Assembly (NCBI GenBank): GCA_030428385.1
Contig: JAUIDY010000030.1
Span: 1 to 53,211, forward strand
DNA from: Rhodothermia bacterium
GTDB taxonomy: Bacteria; Bacteroidota; Rhodothermia; Rhodothermales; JAAAOL01
Length of the DNA: 53,211 nt
Direction: 5' to 3'
Below are positions 18,301 to 25,910 of this stretch, piece after piece. Positions within the stretch are counted from its first letter, which is position 1. The number at the start of each line of letters is the position of its first letter. Under the pieces are notes generated by a model. The model made no database searches. It saw only the letters and a program-made list of their open reading frames with translations, and was not told where the DNA came from. Position numbers and translations under genes: made by a program.

Positions 18301-19456
18301 GGCGCTCATCACCGTGCGCGATACGGGTATTGGCATTCCCTCGGCGCACTTGCCCCATTTGTTCGACCGGTTTTATCAGGTCGATGGCTCGACCACGCGG
18401 AAACGCGATGGTTCGGGGATTGGGCTGGCGTTGTCCCGGCAACTCGTTGAATTACACGAAGGGAGCCTGACGGTGGCGAGTACCGTGGGCGAAGGCACCA
18501 CCTTTACCCTCACACTGGGCCTCGTGGCCCCGACCCCGTCATCACAAGGTGACGGCAGCGTCATTCCCGGCGCATCTGCCCCGGTACCTGCGCGTACGCC
18601 CGAGGTTGAGCCTTTTCCGGTGCCGGCCCCCGTGCTCGCTCAGGCTGCCCCTTCTGTGCCTCCTGCCGGTTCCGCCTCGGATGAGTCGGCTGTTATCCTG
18701 GTGGTGGAAGACAACACCGACATGCGTGCCTATATTCGGGCGCATCTGGAGGGGCGCTACCGGGTGGCCGAGGCCGTACATGGGAAGGCCGGGCTCGAAC
18801 AGGCTGTGGCGTTGGTGCCCGACCTGATTCTGAGCGATGTGATGATGCCACACATGGACGGACTAGACCTGCTGCAAGCCATCCGCGAGGACGAACGAAC
18901 CAGCCACATCCCCGTCATCTTGCTCACGGCACGGGCCGATGTAGAAAGCCGGATTGTGGGTCTCTCCACAGGGGCCGACGCCTACCTTGCCAAGCCCTTT
19001 CATGCGGAAGAACTGCAGGCCCACGTTACCGGCCTCATCACCCAGCGCCAGCGGCTGCGCGAACGATACAGCCAGCAGTCGCTTACCCTCACGGTACAAG
19101 AAGCCACCCTGCCCTCGATGGACGCAGCGTTTTTAGAGCGGTTGCAAGGGATCATCAACGAACACCTCGGCACGGTGACGTTTGGCGTGGACGCGCTGGC
19201 TGAAGAAATGGGCTTGAGCCGCCGTCAGTTGTTGCGCAAGGTGAAAGCCCTGCTGGACCAAACGCCCAACCAACTCATTCGGCAATTGCGGATGGAGCGG
19301 GCTGGTCAGCTGCTGGCTGCTGAGATTGCTACCGTAAAAGAGGTGGCCTATCAGGTAGGTTTCCGCAGCGATTCCCAGTTCCGCAAGGCCTTTCATGCGC
19401 ATTTTGGGATGTCTCCGACCGCATATATGACGGCCAATGAAGATAACAGCGGTTGA
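15323..19456 (+). CDS. Hybrid two-component system protein (propeller sensor, histidine kinase, receiver, AraC output)
   Basis: A one-protein signalling system of the Bacteroidota HTCS type, 1377 residues from ATG 15323. Order: signal peptide (YIALAVLLVAVVQPSAGQ); periplasmic propeller repeats to about 690 (MWIGTGGGLWRFDG, GLWVGTVASGVLYF); a Y_Y_Y domain near 690-770; a membrane helix near 772-798; HisKA with FFANISHEFRTPLT (His about 853); HATPase with LNLLSNAFKFTPRGG, VRDTGIGIP and GSGIGLALSR; a receiver with ILSDVMMPHMDG (Asp about 1172) and Lys in AKPF; and a C-terminal AraC domain (VDALAEEMGLSRRQLLRKVK, EVAYQVGFRSDSQFRKAF). It would sense an extracytoplasmic ligand and regulate genes directly. 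In relatives the ligand is often a glycan, but no glycan-utilisation genes are adjacent. GTG 15260 and ATG 15287 are alternative starts; 15323 has a better Shine-Dalgarno-like AAGG and signal peptide. Confidence 0.93.
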   Translation: MCCDVPHKIGFTSWRRYIALAVLLVAVVQPSAGQPRSVAEEGIPFVHHFTPQNYPAGGQTFSLAQDGEGVMWIGTGGGLWRFDGAHWTLTPGTEGVVCRSIVRLASNRLLVTLHNSFGIVAPGADGLYRYEALDTALTPSQRPPTQLRRIRVVGGHFYVVADPGLYVGRFDTNRPVEDAAQQFPEAFGLLHPTIIDAFAMGEVLLVHDSEAGLMQVVGETMVSFPDGSRYAEARIAFVEQVSADAWLIGLRDGRLLRYDGSQLLPWATNAHDFLATHMVNTAVVLHDGNIAIGTERGGLVVLDPEGQLLHIWDAHTVLQDPFVVTLLQDHQGGLWVGQNRNLSRLAYATPVRHYAYDRVMQGGISDLSRHEGALYLTSPIGLFRLDASTKPGEVPSFTAVPGLEGYGAELEAVDATLFVGSFAQLYRASLQAAVPLPGVSIDDGVYDIQRSRRDSGRVYVTVPSGRVLLYRQTQGQWEVESELGDLGVSPWRLAEDANGGLWVGTVASGVLYFPDPTDRASRQQFGAAEGLVDGRVFVRPLGDRLVFTTAEGLRRFDAETNRFVPETAFGETLARAQVDFFQEMPDREVWAKVPQVDAAEFWRLRPRPDDTYAREPAPMLHRLGPYLGSTWNVYPDPLLPGTVWLASAEGLVGYNTQVALPAIDEVPTLLSHLTLNDSLLMGREEMQDFRVPAGRSTVRIAYATPSYEAFASNAYQVWLDGRDAGWSEWGTLPWKEYTDLSPGAYRLRVRSRNAYGVVGPEAEVAFRVMPPWYRTGWMYAGYGLGILGLVFGLAFVLNQRRTRQLRQRNRELEDAVAERTTELQAHQDLLAQQNAQLRQLDEAKSQFFANISHEFRTPLTLTFGPIEDLLKGRYEVAPEARPHLERARRNGHRLLRLINQLLDLSRLDAGALRLNAQQHNLVAFLEQRVGAFADMAAVRGLTLRYVPDVPEIVYVFDAEKLETVLLNLLSNAFKFTPRGGSVVVSARQDAHGEALITVRDTGIGIPSAHLPHLFDRFYQVDGSTTRKRDGSGIGLALSRQLVELHEGSLTVASTVGEGTTFTLTLGLVAPTPSSQGDGSVIPGASAPVPARTPEVEPFPVPAPVLAQAAPSVPPAGSASDESAVILVVEDNTDMRAYIRAHLEGRYRVAEAVHGKAGLEQAVALVPDLILSDVMMPHMDGLDLLQAIREDERTSHIPVILLTARADVESRIVGLSTGADAYLAKPFHAEELQAHVTGLITQRQRLRERYSQQSLTLTVQEATLPSMDAAFLERLQGIINEHLGTVTFGVDALAEEMGLSRRQLLRKVKALLDQTPNQLIRQLRMERAGQLLAAEIATVKEVAYQVGFRSDSQFRKAFHAHFGMSPTAYMTANEDNSG

Positions 19457-19505
19457 TAGGTCTTCCAATCCCCCCAATTTTGTTCTAGGGCTCTACCCGT
19501 AAGCT

Positions 19506-19685
19506 ATGAGTGAAGGTTTTTGGATAGGCATTGGGTTGATTATAGCTGGAATAATTGGTTTTGCCGCAGTCGGCATTGCCAAAATGATTGATGGAACAGA
19601 GAGCATAGATCTGTCCCTTGATCGGGTCACATCCGTTTCTAGTGCTCTAGTCATACTCATAGGGTTATACTTGGTATTCTTTTGA
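19506..19685 (+). CDS. Small two-helix membrane protein
   Basis: A 59-codon ORF, ATG to TGA. The product has two hydrophobic stretches, about residues 6-25 (WIGIGLIIAGIIGFAAVGIA) and 43-59 (SVSSALVILIGLYLVFF), joined by a polar, acidic loop (KMIDGTESIDLSLDRVT). The composition is clearly protein-like, and the segment is more AT-rich than its neighbours. It lies 49 bp after the hybrid sensor gene on the same strand and may be translated from the same message. Family not recognised. Confidence 0.55.
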   Translation: MSEGFWIGIGLIIAGIIGFAAVGIAKMIDGTESIDLSLDRVTSVSSALVILIGLYLVFF

Positions 19686-20461
19686 GTGGATCGAGAACGC
19701 TTTGGTGAGAGAAGCAGGCGCAGCGCAGCCATGCTTCGAAGCGAAGGAAGGAGTGGGTAGAAGCGATTTGGCTTGGATGGGACAAGGCGTTTGGTCCTTT
19801 CCGCTGTGAAAGGACAGAAAACCAACAAGTCCGCAGGTTGATTACAACCTTCTTAACGAGCACCGCACTTCTGGAAGGCCCCGCTGAGGCAACGGCTAGT
19901 GCCAAAGGAGATGTTTGTTCTCTCAGAGACGAAAGAACGAAAGTCCTGCCGCCTCCGAAACGCGCGAACCCCGATCCTACCCCACCTAATCCCGTACCCA
20001 ACGGGCAACTAGCATCATGCTATTCCTCATAGCCTCGGTGATGCCCATTGGCTAAACGCACCGGGGCTCTACCCAACGCGCCTAGGCCACGGAGGCGGCA
20101 TCGGCGCTCGGCACCATCGTCCCCGCAACCGAGTAGGCTCCTCATCTCGGGGCAGCGCCTTGAAACACACGCATCCATCGCAGCACAAGGCGCAGGTACG
20201 GTGTGGAGTCACGCTAGCAAAGAACGGGAGCGAGAGACATCATTTTCTGCGCGGCAGAGCCATGCTACGAGGAAACAGGTCGACGAAAGAGTGCGGAATG
20301 TGCCTTTTTCCCGTTCATGTCCCAAAAACGGCGGAAAATGTCCCCAAACCGCCGCCCATGTCCCTAAAGCGGCGCACCGTGTCCCATGTGCCTTGCCTCG
20401 ACCCTGTAGGTTAAGAAGCGTTCGCTTACATGCTATCCCCCATCCGTTACTTCGTACCCTT
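19686..20461. other. Long stretch without a convincing gene; possible dispersed repeat and motif array
   Basis: Open frames exist on both strands (for example 19657-20001 minus and 20048-20629 plus), but their products are low-complexity, Ser/Arg/Pro-rich and lack domains or signal peptides, so I do not call them. The first half (about 19700-20030) has the look of a decayed or dispersed non-coding repeat. The second half carries regularly spaced ATGTCCC motifs at 20298-20385. The frame from 20462 to 20629 (55 codons) could be a gene remnant but has no recognisable features. Confidence 0.4.
20298..20385 (+). repeat. ATGTCCC direct-repeat array with 20-21 bp spacing
   Basis: ATGTCCC occurs at 20317, 20338 and 20358, GTGTCCC at 20379 and a weaker ATGTGCC at 20298. 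The steps are 19, 21, 20 and 21 bp, close to two helical turns. Between copies the sequence also repeats, roughly AAA then a CGGCG or CCGCCG block. It lies about 290 bp upstream of the PAS-protein gene. It may be a cooperative protein-binding array or a degenerate tandem repeat. Confidence 0.6.
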
Positions 20462-20675
20462 ATGAACACGCCATCGCCGCCAACCGAATCCTCCTCCCCA
20501 GCGCCTCGGGTGCCCCTGACCGAGACCATACGCCATGCGCTGGATGCGTTGTGCGCCGAATTGGGAACCCCCCTTGTGCTTTCCTGGCCGCCTCCGCCCC
20601 CGTCAAGGGGAACAGGCATGCTATCCTGAAAGCATTTGGGCACGGTTTGTCTCCCATGTTTAACGCCCCTTTTTG

Positions 20676-21107
20676 ATGACGTATCCCGCTCCCTACACAA
20701 CTCCTTCTCCCCAGCCCCATACCATCCACCAAGAAGCCATTCCGGCTTTTTGTCTTTACCTGACTACGGATTCGCAACTTCGCATTTTACAGGCGTGTCA
20801 GCAGACGGCCCGGCTGACGGGGTACGACTCGCCCGATTTACAGGGGCTGCATCTGGCCCAACTGTTTGCCGAAGCGGACCGTCCTGATCTATTAAAGCTG
20901 GGGACCCTGGCCACCCTGGGCCTCTTTCAGCAGGCTAGGCTGGCAGTAGGCACCGGGACAGGATGCTACCTCAAGCTACATGTTGTGGCACGCTCCTTCG
21001 GGTGGAATGGGGTACAAGGTATCCGGTGGACGTTGCAATCAGTCCACGATGACAAGATCAACTCCGAAGAGTCAAGGTTTGTAGTGCCCGAAGGCAGCAT
21101 GCGCTGA
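20676..21107 (+). CDS. Small single-domain PAS-like protein
   Basis: 143 residues. A 35-residue Pro/Thr-rich start is followed by a segment with the rhythm of a PAS domain: LYLTTDSQLRILQACQQT, then ARLTGYDSPDLQGLHLAQLF, EADRPDLL, and late strands KLHVVARSF and GIRWTLQSV. In kinases this arrangement (TGYDSPDLQG matching the usual GYS-EEL-G) forms a ligand- or redox-sensing fold; here nothing else is attached, so it may be a free sensor or a partner of another regulator. ATG 20676 is used rather than TTG 20673. A strong terminator 38 bp after the stop separates it from the sigma-factor operon. Confidence 0.6.
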   Translation: MTYPAPYTTPSPQPHTIHQEAIPAFCLYLTTDSQLRILQACQQTARLTGYDSPDLQGLHLAQLFAEADRPDLLKLGTLATLGLFQQARLAVGTGTGCYLKLHVVARSFGWNGVQGIRWTLQSVHDDKINSEESRFVVPEGSMR

Positions 21108-21145
21108 GCACGAGCTTGGCAAAAGTGCAAACCTAGATTCCGGAA

Positions 21146-21194
21146 ACCGTGCGATAGGGCTTGGGGGAGTCACTATCGCACGGTCATTTTTTTG
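21146..21194 (+). terminator. Strong rho-independent terminator
   Basis: A perfect 12-bp stem, ACCGTGCGATAG (21146-21157) with CTATCGCACGGT (21173-21184), followed by CATTTTTTTG. It ends the PAS-protein transcript. Confidence 0.9.
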
Positions 21195-21431
21195 CCGTAT
21201 CGATGAGTCTTCGTCGGCTCCAGCGTCCATTTCAAGGAGCCTCTTGCGGTAAGCGCTTGCATAAGTCTTGGCTTTCTTACTATATCCTAATCTTCCTGCC
21301 GCTTACGCAGGCCTGTACATTCAGGGTTTTGCCCCGTTCTAGGTAGCGGCCTTTATTTCCGCGGTGAGGAAGCCGTCCTGATAGCCCCGGCACGGTGCAT
21401 TTTGTTTGGGTATAGTCACCACGAGGCGTTG
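21195..21431 (+). promoter_or_regulatory. Leader/promoter region of the sigma-factor operon
   Basis: 237 bp between the terminator and the sigma-factor ATG. It must hold the operon promoter, but no convincing TTG/TAnnTTTG pair could be singled out. A 47-codon frame from ATG 21203 contains one hydrophobic stretch (WLSYYILIFLPLTQAC), which might be a small lipoprotein-like peptide; the support is too weak for a gene call. Confidence 0.35.
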
Positions 21432-22229
21432 ATGCATCTCCGCCGCCACGCGTATTCCTGGTTAAACGACGAAGCCCTGCTTGCGCGGTTGTTAAAAAAC
21501 GGTCCTACCGCTGAGGCGGCATGGCATGTATTCCTCGAACGCTACTCGAACCTATTCCTGAAGGTGATCTGGCAGTTTGAGACCGACCAGGATGTGGCGA
21601 TGGAGCGGTATCTGTACGTGTGTTCGAAGCTGGCTGCCAACGACCGTGCGATACTCAAGCGGTTTCGGCCAACGTATGGGAACGCCACACCGAAGTTTTC
21701 CACATGGCTGTATGCCGTGGTGCGAAATCTCTGTGTGGATGCGTACCGGGCTGCACATGGACGCCGTCGGTATCCGCGTGCCATTGCCCGACTGTCTCCA
21801 TTCGATCAGCGGGTCTTTGCCTTGTATTTCTGGCAGGGGTATACGGTAGAAGAAATCGAGCACACCTTGGGTGAGAAGCCTGTGGGGGGTACATCGGTAA
21901 GGGAGGCACTGGACCGCGTGGACGCGCACCTTGTAAATCCAGGTCTTCAGCACCGGCAATCACCTGTGCTGGTACCGTATGAAGAAGGCAAAGGCATGGC
22001 AGAATCTGCACCCCCATCAGGTGTGGAGGACGCGGCCCTGATAGAGCAATGGTTGGCGGTGTTGCCTGCGGAAGAGCGGCTGGTGGTGCAACTCCGGTTC
22101 TGGGAAGACATGACGGGTGCTGAGATTGCCAAGGTGCTGGCCATCGACCCTCCCCAGCGGGTCTACACCATCCTGAAACGGGCCTTAAAACAGCTTCGCC
22201 AGCAGGCTCCCCGCGACGTGGTCCCATAA
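21432..22229 (+). CDS. ECF-like sigma factor with two region-4-like segments
   Basis: A 265-residue sigma-70 family protein. Residues about 26-113 are region 2, with AWHVFLERYSNLFLKVIW and the core-binding/-10 segment KFSTWLYAVVRNLCVDAYRAAHGRRR. Unusually, two stretches then look like region 4: 119-166 (RLSPFDQRVFALYFWQGYTVEEIEHTLG) and 203-257 (WLAVLPAEERLVVQLRFWEDMTGAEIAKVLAI, then RVYTILKRALKQLRQQ). Between them is a linker of about 35 residues. Ordinary ECF factors are 170-200 residues with one region 4. ATG 21432 is preferred to TTG 21402. The gene leads an operon with a zinc-finger anti-sigma gene 56 bp downstream and the CHAT-protease gene after it, so its activity is probably held by that anti-sigma factor. 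Confidence 0.85.
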   Translation: MHLRRHAYSWLNDEALLARLLKNGPTAEAAWHVFLERYSNLFLKVIWQFETDQDVAMERYLYVCSKLAANDRAILKRFRPTYGNATPKFSTWLYAVVRNLCVDAYRAAHGRRRYPRAIARLSPFDQRVFALYFWQGYTVEEIEHTLGEKPVGGTSVREALDRVDAHLVNPGLQHRQSPVLVPYEEGKGMAESAPPSGVEDAALIEQWLAVLPAEERLVVQLRFWEDMTGAEIAKVLAIDPPQRVYTILKRALKQLRQQAPRDVVP

Positions 22230-22285
22230 AATGCCCCGGTCGTGTCCGTGCACTATGCATACATCCACCATCGAGCCTATTCACC

Positions 22286-22939
22286 ATGCACCTGACAGAA
22301 GCAGAGGTTGTCCTGTTCCTTGACGGGAAGGTTGCAGCCCAAGAGCGGCAGCACATCCATGCCCACCTAGCGACGTGTGCATCATGTAGAGCGTTGCTGG
22401 GGGCGGTACACCGGATGCCGGAAGCCCTTGCCCAGCATGATCCCCCGCCAGTGGATGCCGTGACGCTGCGTCGGGCGCAGCAACTGGTCCAGGCGTCCCC
22501 CATGCGGCGCAGGCAGATTTTTGTATTTCCGCGTCCGGTGTTCGGGGTGTTGGCACTGGTGCTGGCAGTGGGCATCGGTTGGGGGGCCTATGAAAGGCAA
22601 CAGCCCGTGCCTGAAGCCGAGCGGTTGCGTAGCACGGAACGCCCGGCTGCCCTGACGATTATAGAACCACTTCCGCAGGCAACCATCGAGACCACGGTGC
22701 CCGTTTTTCGGTGGCAGGCATGGCCGCAGGCATCGGGCTATTGGTTGAAGGTTCATCATGAGGATGGCACCGAACGGTGGCGCGTGCACACCTCAGCAAC
22801 GAGCCTGGCCGTGCCCGATTCCCTGGCCCTGGAGATGGGCGAGCGGTATCTTTGGCATATTGAAGCCACGCTGCCCAATGGTAGCACGGTAAGTTCGGCG
22901 CTGCATTCCTTTATCCTTTCCGACCCTCACGGGGAGTAA
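22286..22939 (+). CDS. Zinc-finger transmembrane anti-sigma factor with an outside sensor domain
   Basis: 217 residues. The N-terminus is a zf-HC2-type anti-sigma domain: LTEAEVVLFLDGKVAAQE, then His27-x3-Cys31-x2-Cys34. A linker with Arg74-Arg76 precedes a single membrane helix at about 85-102 (FGVLALVLAVGIGWGAY). The outside part (115-217) resembles an Fn3/Ig-type beta-sandwich: VPVFRWQAWPQASGYWLKV and GERYLWHIEATLPNGSTVSS. The zinc-finger domain is expected to bind and silence the sigma factor encoded just upstream. The outside domain may take the activating signal or be the target of proteolysis. The stop is only 9 bp from the GTG of the CHAT gene, so the two are almost certainly cotranscribed. 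Confidence 0.82.
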   Translation: MHLTEAEVVLFLDGKVAAQERQHIHAHLATCASCRALLGAVHRMPEALAQHDPPPVDAVTLRRAQQLVQASPMRRRQIFVFPRPVFGVLALVLAVGIGWGAYERQQPVPEAERLRSTERPAALTIIEPLPQATIETTVPVFRWQAWPQASGYWLKVHHEDGTERWRVHTSATSLAVPDSLALEMGERYLWHIEATLPNGSTVSSALHSFILSDPHGE

Positions 22940-22948
22940 ACACCAGCC

Positions 22949-25780
22949 GTGAAACGCCTCCCGCACACTCACACAAGGAGGCTGCTGTTGGCACTGACAG
23001 GTGTTGGCCTTCTGGTGGGTATCGGGTGGTGGTTGCGGCCTTCCTCGTTAACAGAGGCCCAGCGGATCCATTCGGCGCAGCAATACCAGGCCCAGGGTCG
23101 CCTTGCCGAAGCCAGCGGCGTACTTGAACCCTTGATCGCCGATGCGGAGGCGTCACCCGAAGTCCGCCTCCTGTACGGCGAGACACTGCTGGCCCGTGGC
23201 GAACTGCACCTGGCACAACAGGTTTTCTCCGGGTTGCTAGATGCCGATACATCGGTGGTTGCGAGAGCCCGGTATCGTCTTGCCCTGACCCATTTCTACC
23301 AGGGCCACCTCAACACTGCACGGGAAGAGGCGCACGCCTTGGAACAGTGGGGTCGTCTTCATGATGACCCCAATGCTGTGGGGCAGGCCCTGCATGTCCG
23401 GGGGCGTGTGGCCTTCAACGAGGCGCAGTATGACTCTGCCGAGGTGTGGCAGCGCCAAAGCCTCACGCGGGCGCGCGAGGCCAGCGACCGCGCCCTCGAA
23501 GCCGATGCGTTGCGCCAACTGGGCGTGCTGGCCTGGTACCGCGCCCAGCCCGACACGGCACGCACAACCTATTATGAACCCGCCCTAACCCTCTATCGCG
23601 ACCTCGGGGATTATGTGGGTGAAGCCACCACGTTAAGCAACATCGGGCTGCTCCATAGCGAGTGGGGCGACTGGGAGACGCATATCCGTTACCAGCTTCA
23701 GGCGTTTGGCATCCGCAAGCGCATCGGCGACCAGATCGGGCTGGCCGACAGCTATTACTTTTTGTCGAACCTGCCCCACTGGAGCGCCCGGCAGCGGCGG
23801 ACGTTCGCGTATACGTATATGCAAAAAAGCTACGACCTGAGTATACAGACCGGGTATGCCTGGGGGGCGGAGGTGGCAGCCACAGCCTTGCGCAACGCGA
23901 TGGCAGAGGATCCGGCCCTGGTAGAGCAGGTTGCCTACTGGCATGGCGCGGTGTCGCAACGCTCCGTGGAAGGGCGTATTCTGGCGGCTTCGTTTGAAGC
24001 CCATGCGCAAGCGGTGGCAGGCAATCTGGAGGCATCGGCCCAGCAATTTGGTCGCCTCGTGGCGGTGATCGATTCGTTGGGGTATGACATCGGGAAGGCG
24101 GGCTTTTTGGCATGGCAGGGACGCACGCTGTTGGAGATTGGGGCGTTTGAAGCAGCGGAGCAGGCCTTACTTCGGGCGCAGGCACTCACGGCGGGCGCCC
24201 GCGGGCATCGGCAGCAGGTATTTGCCCATCTTGGCTTGGCTCGGCTGTACCTGAAGACCGAACGCCCCGAACAGGCCGAAGCGGTCTTACAGCCCCTGGT
24301 GGCCTATTACGATTCGCTGTACGTGCAGAAAATCGGGGCGGAGAATGCGACGGTGGCGTTTGAGAATGCGGCAGCCTCGGTGCACCGGGTCAGGGCGCAG
24401 CTCTATAGCGTGCTGATGGAGGCCTTGGCCCGCACCAACCCTGCACGGGCGATGGCCGTTATCGAGCGGGAACGGGTGCTGCCGTTCTGGGGAGAGCGGG
24501 AAACGATGACAGCACCCGCCGATGCCGTTGAGGTGCCCGATGCCTTTACGGACCTGCTTGATTTGTTGACCCTGTATGAGACCGACCCCGCCCGTTTCGA
24601 CGAGATAGGGCCGCTGCTGGAGGCGTTGCAGCAAACCTCGGAGGCGCTGCTGGAACAACAAGACCTGCTGACGGCATCTTCGGCATCTGCCATATTGCCA
24701 CCCGTCCCAGCGGTGGCGACGTTGCAGGCCAGCCTGGAGCCCGGCGAGGTGTTGCTGGAATATTTTGTGGGCGTGGAGACGCCTCCGCACGCGCCTTCGC
24801 CGGTGTGGGCCTTCGTCGCCCGGCGTGATACGGTGGCGTTGGTGGCGTTGCCCACGACGGAGCCAGAAGTGAACACGCTGGTGGAGGTGTACCGCAAGGC
24901 GTTGTTGTTGGGAGAAACCATGCCCAACGACAAGCTGTGGCACGGCCCCGCGCATTCGCTTTATCAGAAGTTGCTGGCACCATTGGAGGAAGACGGGCTC
25001 CTTCCGGCCAAGGCCCCGGTGGTCATCGCGCCACACCGCATGTTGCACCTGTTGCCCTTTCACGCTCTGCCTGTGGAGCCGCCGGGGCAAACGTCTTCCT
25101 TTTTGCTGGAACAGCATCGCGTGTCCTACACGCCCTCGGCGGCATCGTTGGTGAGGGCACGCCAGGCCGCGCCCCGGCCGCTGCGCTCCTTGCTGGCGGC
25201 GGCTCCGCAGGAAGCAACGTTGCGCTACACCCAGGCCGAACTCGATGCCATTCCCGGCGACCTTTTTGCCACCGCCACGTTTTTGCACGGCCCCCAAGCC
25301 ACCGCCGAGGCCGTCCGCGATGCCTCCGCACAGGTTGATGCAGTGCATCTGGCTGCCCACGCGAAAATGAACCTGCGCCATCCCCTGTACTCCGAGGTCC
25401 AGTATGCCAACCGGCCCCTGGCTTTGCATGAGATCCTGCGGCAGCGGCTTCAGGCCCGCCTGGTGGTGCTGAGTGCGTGTGAAAGCGGGCGCAGTGTGGG
25501 TGCGTTGGGCCGGGTTCCTTCGGGCGAAGACTTGGTCAGCTTTCCCCGTGCCTTTATGGAGGCGGGGGCGTCGACGGTGGTGGCATCGCTGTGGGTAGTG
25601 GAAGATGAAGCCACCGCTTCGCTCATGGCGCAGTTTTACCACGCCCTATCCGATGCCCCGTCGCTGGCCCATGCCTTGCAGCATGCGCAGCGCCATTTCT
25701 TAAGCGAAGCCCGCCGTACCCGGCACAAGGTGCACCCTTTCTATTGGGCAGGGTTTTATTTAATCGGCGACAACCGCTGA
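22949..25780 (+). CDS. Membrane-anchored TPR-CHAT caspase-like protease
   Basis: 943 residues from GTG. The basic N-terminus and one membrane helix (LLLALTGVGLLVGIGWWL, about 12-29) suggest the rest faces the periplasm. Residues 35-500 are TPR-type helical repeats (ALHVRGRVAFNEAQYDSAEV, ATTLSNIGLLHSEWGDWETH). The C-terminal CHAT domain (about 600-943) has VVIAPHRMLHLLPFHALPVE, the catalytic His804 in VHLAAHAKM, Cys844 in VVLSACESG, and the late motifs FMEAGASTVVASLWVVED and HPFYWAGFYLIGDNR. CHAT proteins are clan CD cysteine peptidases related to separase and caspases. Nine bases separate it from the anti-sigma gene, so the anti-sigma factor or the exported beta-helix protein are the obvious candidate substrates; this is inference. 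Confidence 0.9.
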   Translation: MKRLPHTHTRRLLLALTGVGLLVGIGWWLRPSSLTEAQRIHSAQQYQAQGRLAEASGVLEPLIADAEASPEVRLLYGETLLARGELHLAQQVFSGLLDADTSVVARARYRLALTHFYQGHLNTAREEAHALEQWGRLHDDPNAVGQALHVRGRVAFNEAQYDSAEVWQRQSLTRAREASDRALEADALRQLGVLAWYRAQPDTARTTYYEPALTLYRDLGDYVGEATTLSNIGLLHSEWGDWETHIRYQLQAFGIRKRIGDQIGLADSYYFLSNLPHWSARQRRTFAYTYMQKSYDLSIQTGYAWGAEVAATALRNAMAEDPALVEQVAYWHGAVSQRSVEGRILAASFEAHAQAVAGNLEASAQQFGRLVAVIDSLGYDIGKAGFLAWQGRTLLEIGAFEAAEQALLRAQALTAGARGHRQQVFAHLGLARLYLKTERPEQAEAVLQPLVAYYDSLYVQKIGAENATVAFENAAASVHRVRAQLYSVLMEALARTNPARAMAVIERERVLPFWGERETMTAPADAVEVPDAFTDLLDLLTLYETDPARFDEIGPLLEALQQTSEALLEQQDLLTASSASAILPPVPAVATLQASLEPGEVLLEYFVGVETPPHAPSPVWAFVARRDTVALVALPTTEPEVNTLVEVYRKALLLGETMPNDKLWHGPAHSLYQKLLAPLEEDGLLPAKAPVVIAPHRMLHLLPFHALPVEPPGQTSSFLLEQHRVSYTPSAASLVRARQAAPRPLRSLLAAAPQEATLRYTQAELDAIPGDLFATATFLHGPQATAEAVRDASAQVDAVHLAAHAKMNLRHPLYSEVQYANRPLALHEILRQRLQARLVVLSACESGRSVGALGRVPSGEDLVSFPRAFMEAGASTVVASLWVVEDEATASLMAQFYHALSDAPSLAHALQHAQRHFLSEARRTRHKVHPFYWAGFYLIGDNR

Positions 25781-25910
25781 GTACAAGGCCTCCTGTTATC
25801 AGGGAAGCTGACTATAGCAAATTTTCAGGTCGGTGCAAATCGAGGCGTCCTGTGTCCGTGTCATACCCGTGTGGTATCTGTGTGTTGTTCACGAACTCAG
25901 ACCAGATCGC

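Noticed and set aside
19657-20001. 114-codon minus-strand frame in the gene-poor stretch
   Set aside because: Its composition is not protein-like and it overlaps the small membrane protein gene; a non-coding repeat is more likely.
20298-20385. Possible CRISPR array
   Set aside because: The repeated core is only 7 bases and the spacing is 20-21 bp, far from repeat-spacer units; no cas genes are present.
20048-20629. 193-codon plus-strand frame before the PAS gene
   Set aside because: Arg/Ser/Pro-rich with no domain. It reads through the motif array, which gives a 7-residue pseudo-repeat; only the last 55 codons look remotely like protein.
24287-25642. 451-codon open frame on the minus strand opposite the CHAT gene
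   Set aside because: Low-complexity His/Arg/Gln/Gly product, entirely inside a well-supported gene.
21432-25780. Type III-E (Craspase-type) CRISPR system
   Set aside because: A TPR-CHAT protease and sigma factor are present, but there is no gRAMP/Cas7-11 gene, no adaptation gene and no array in the window.
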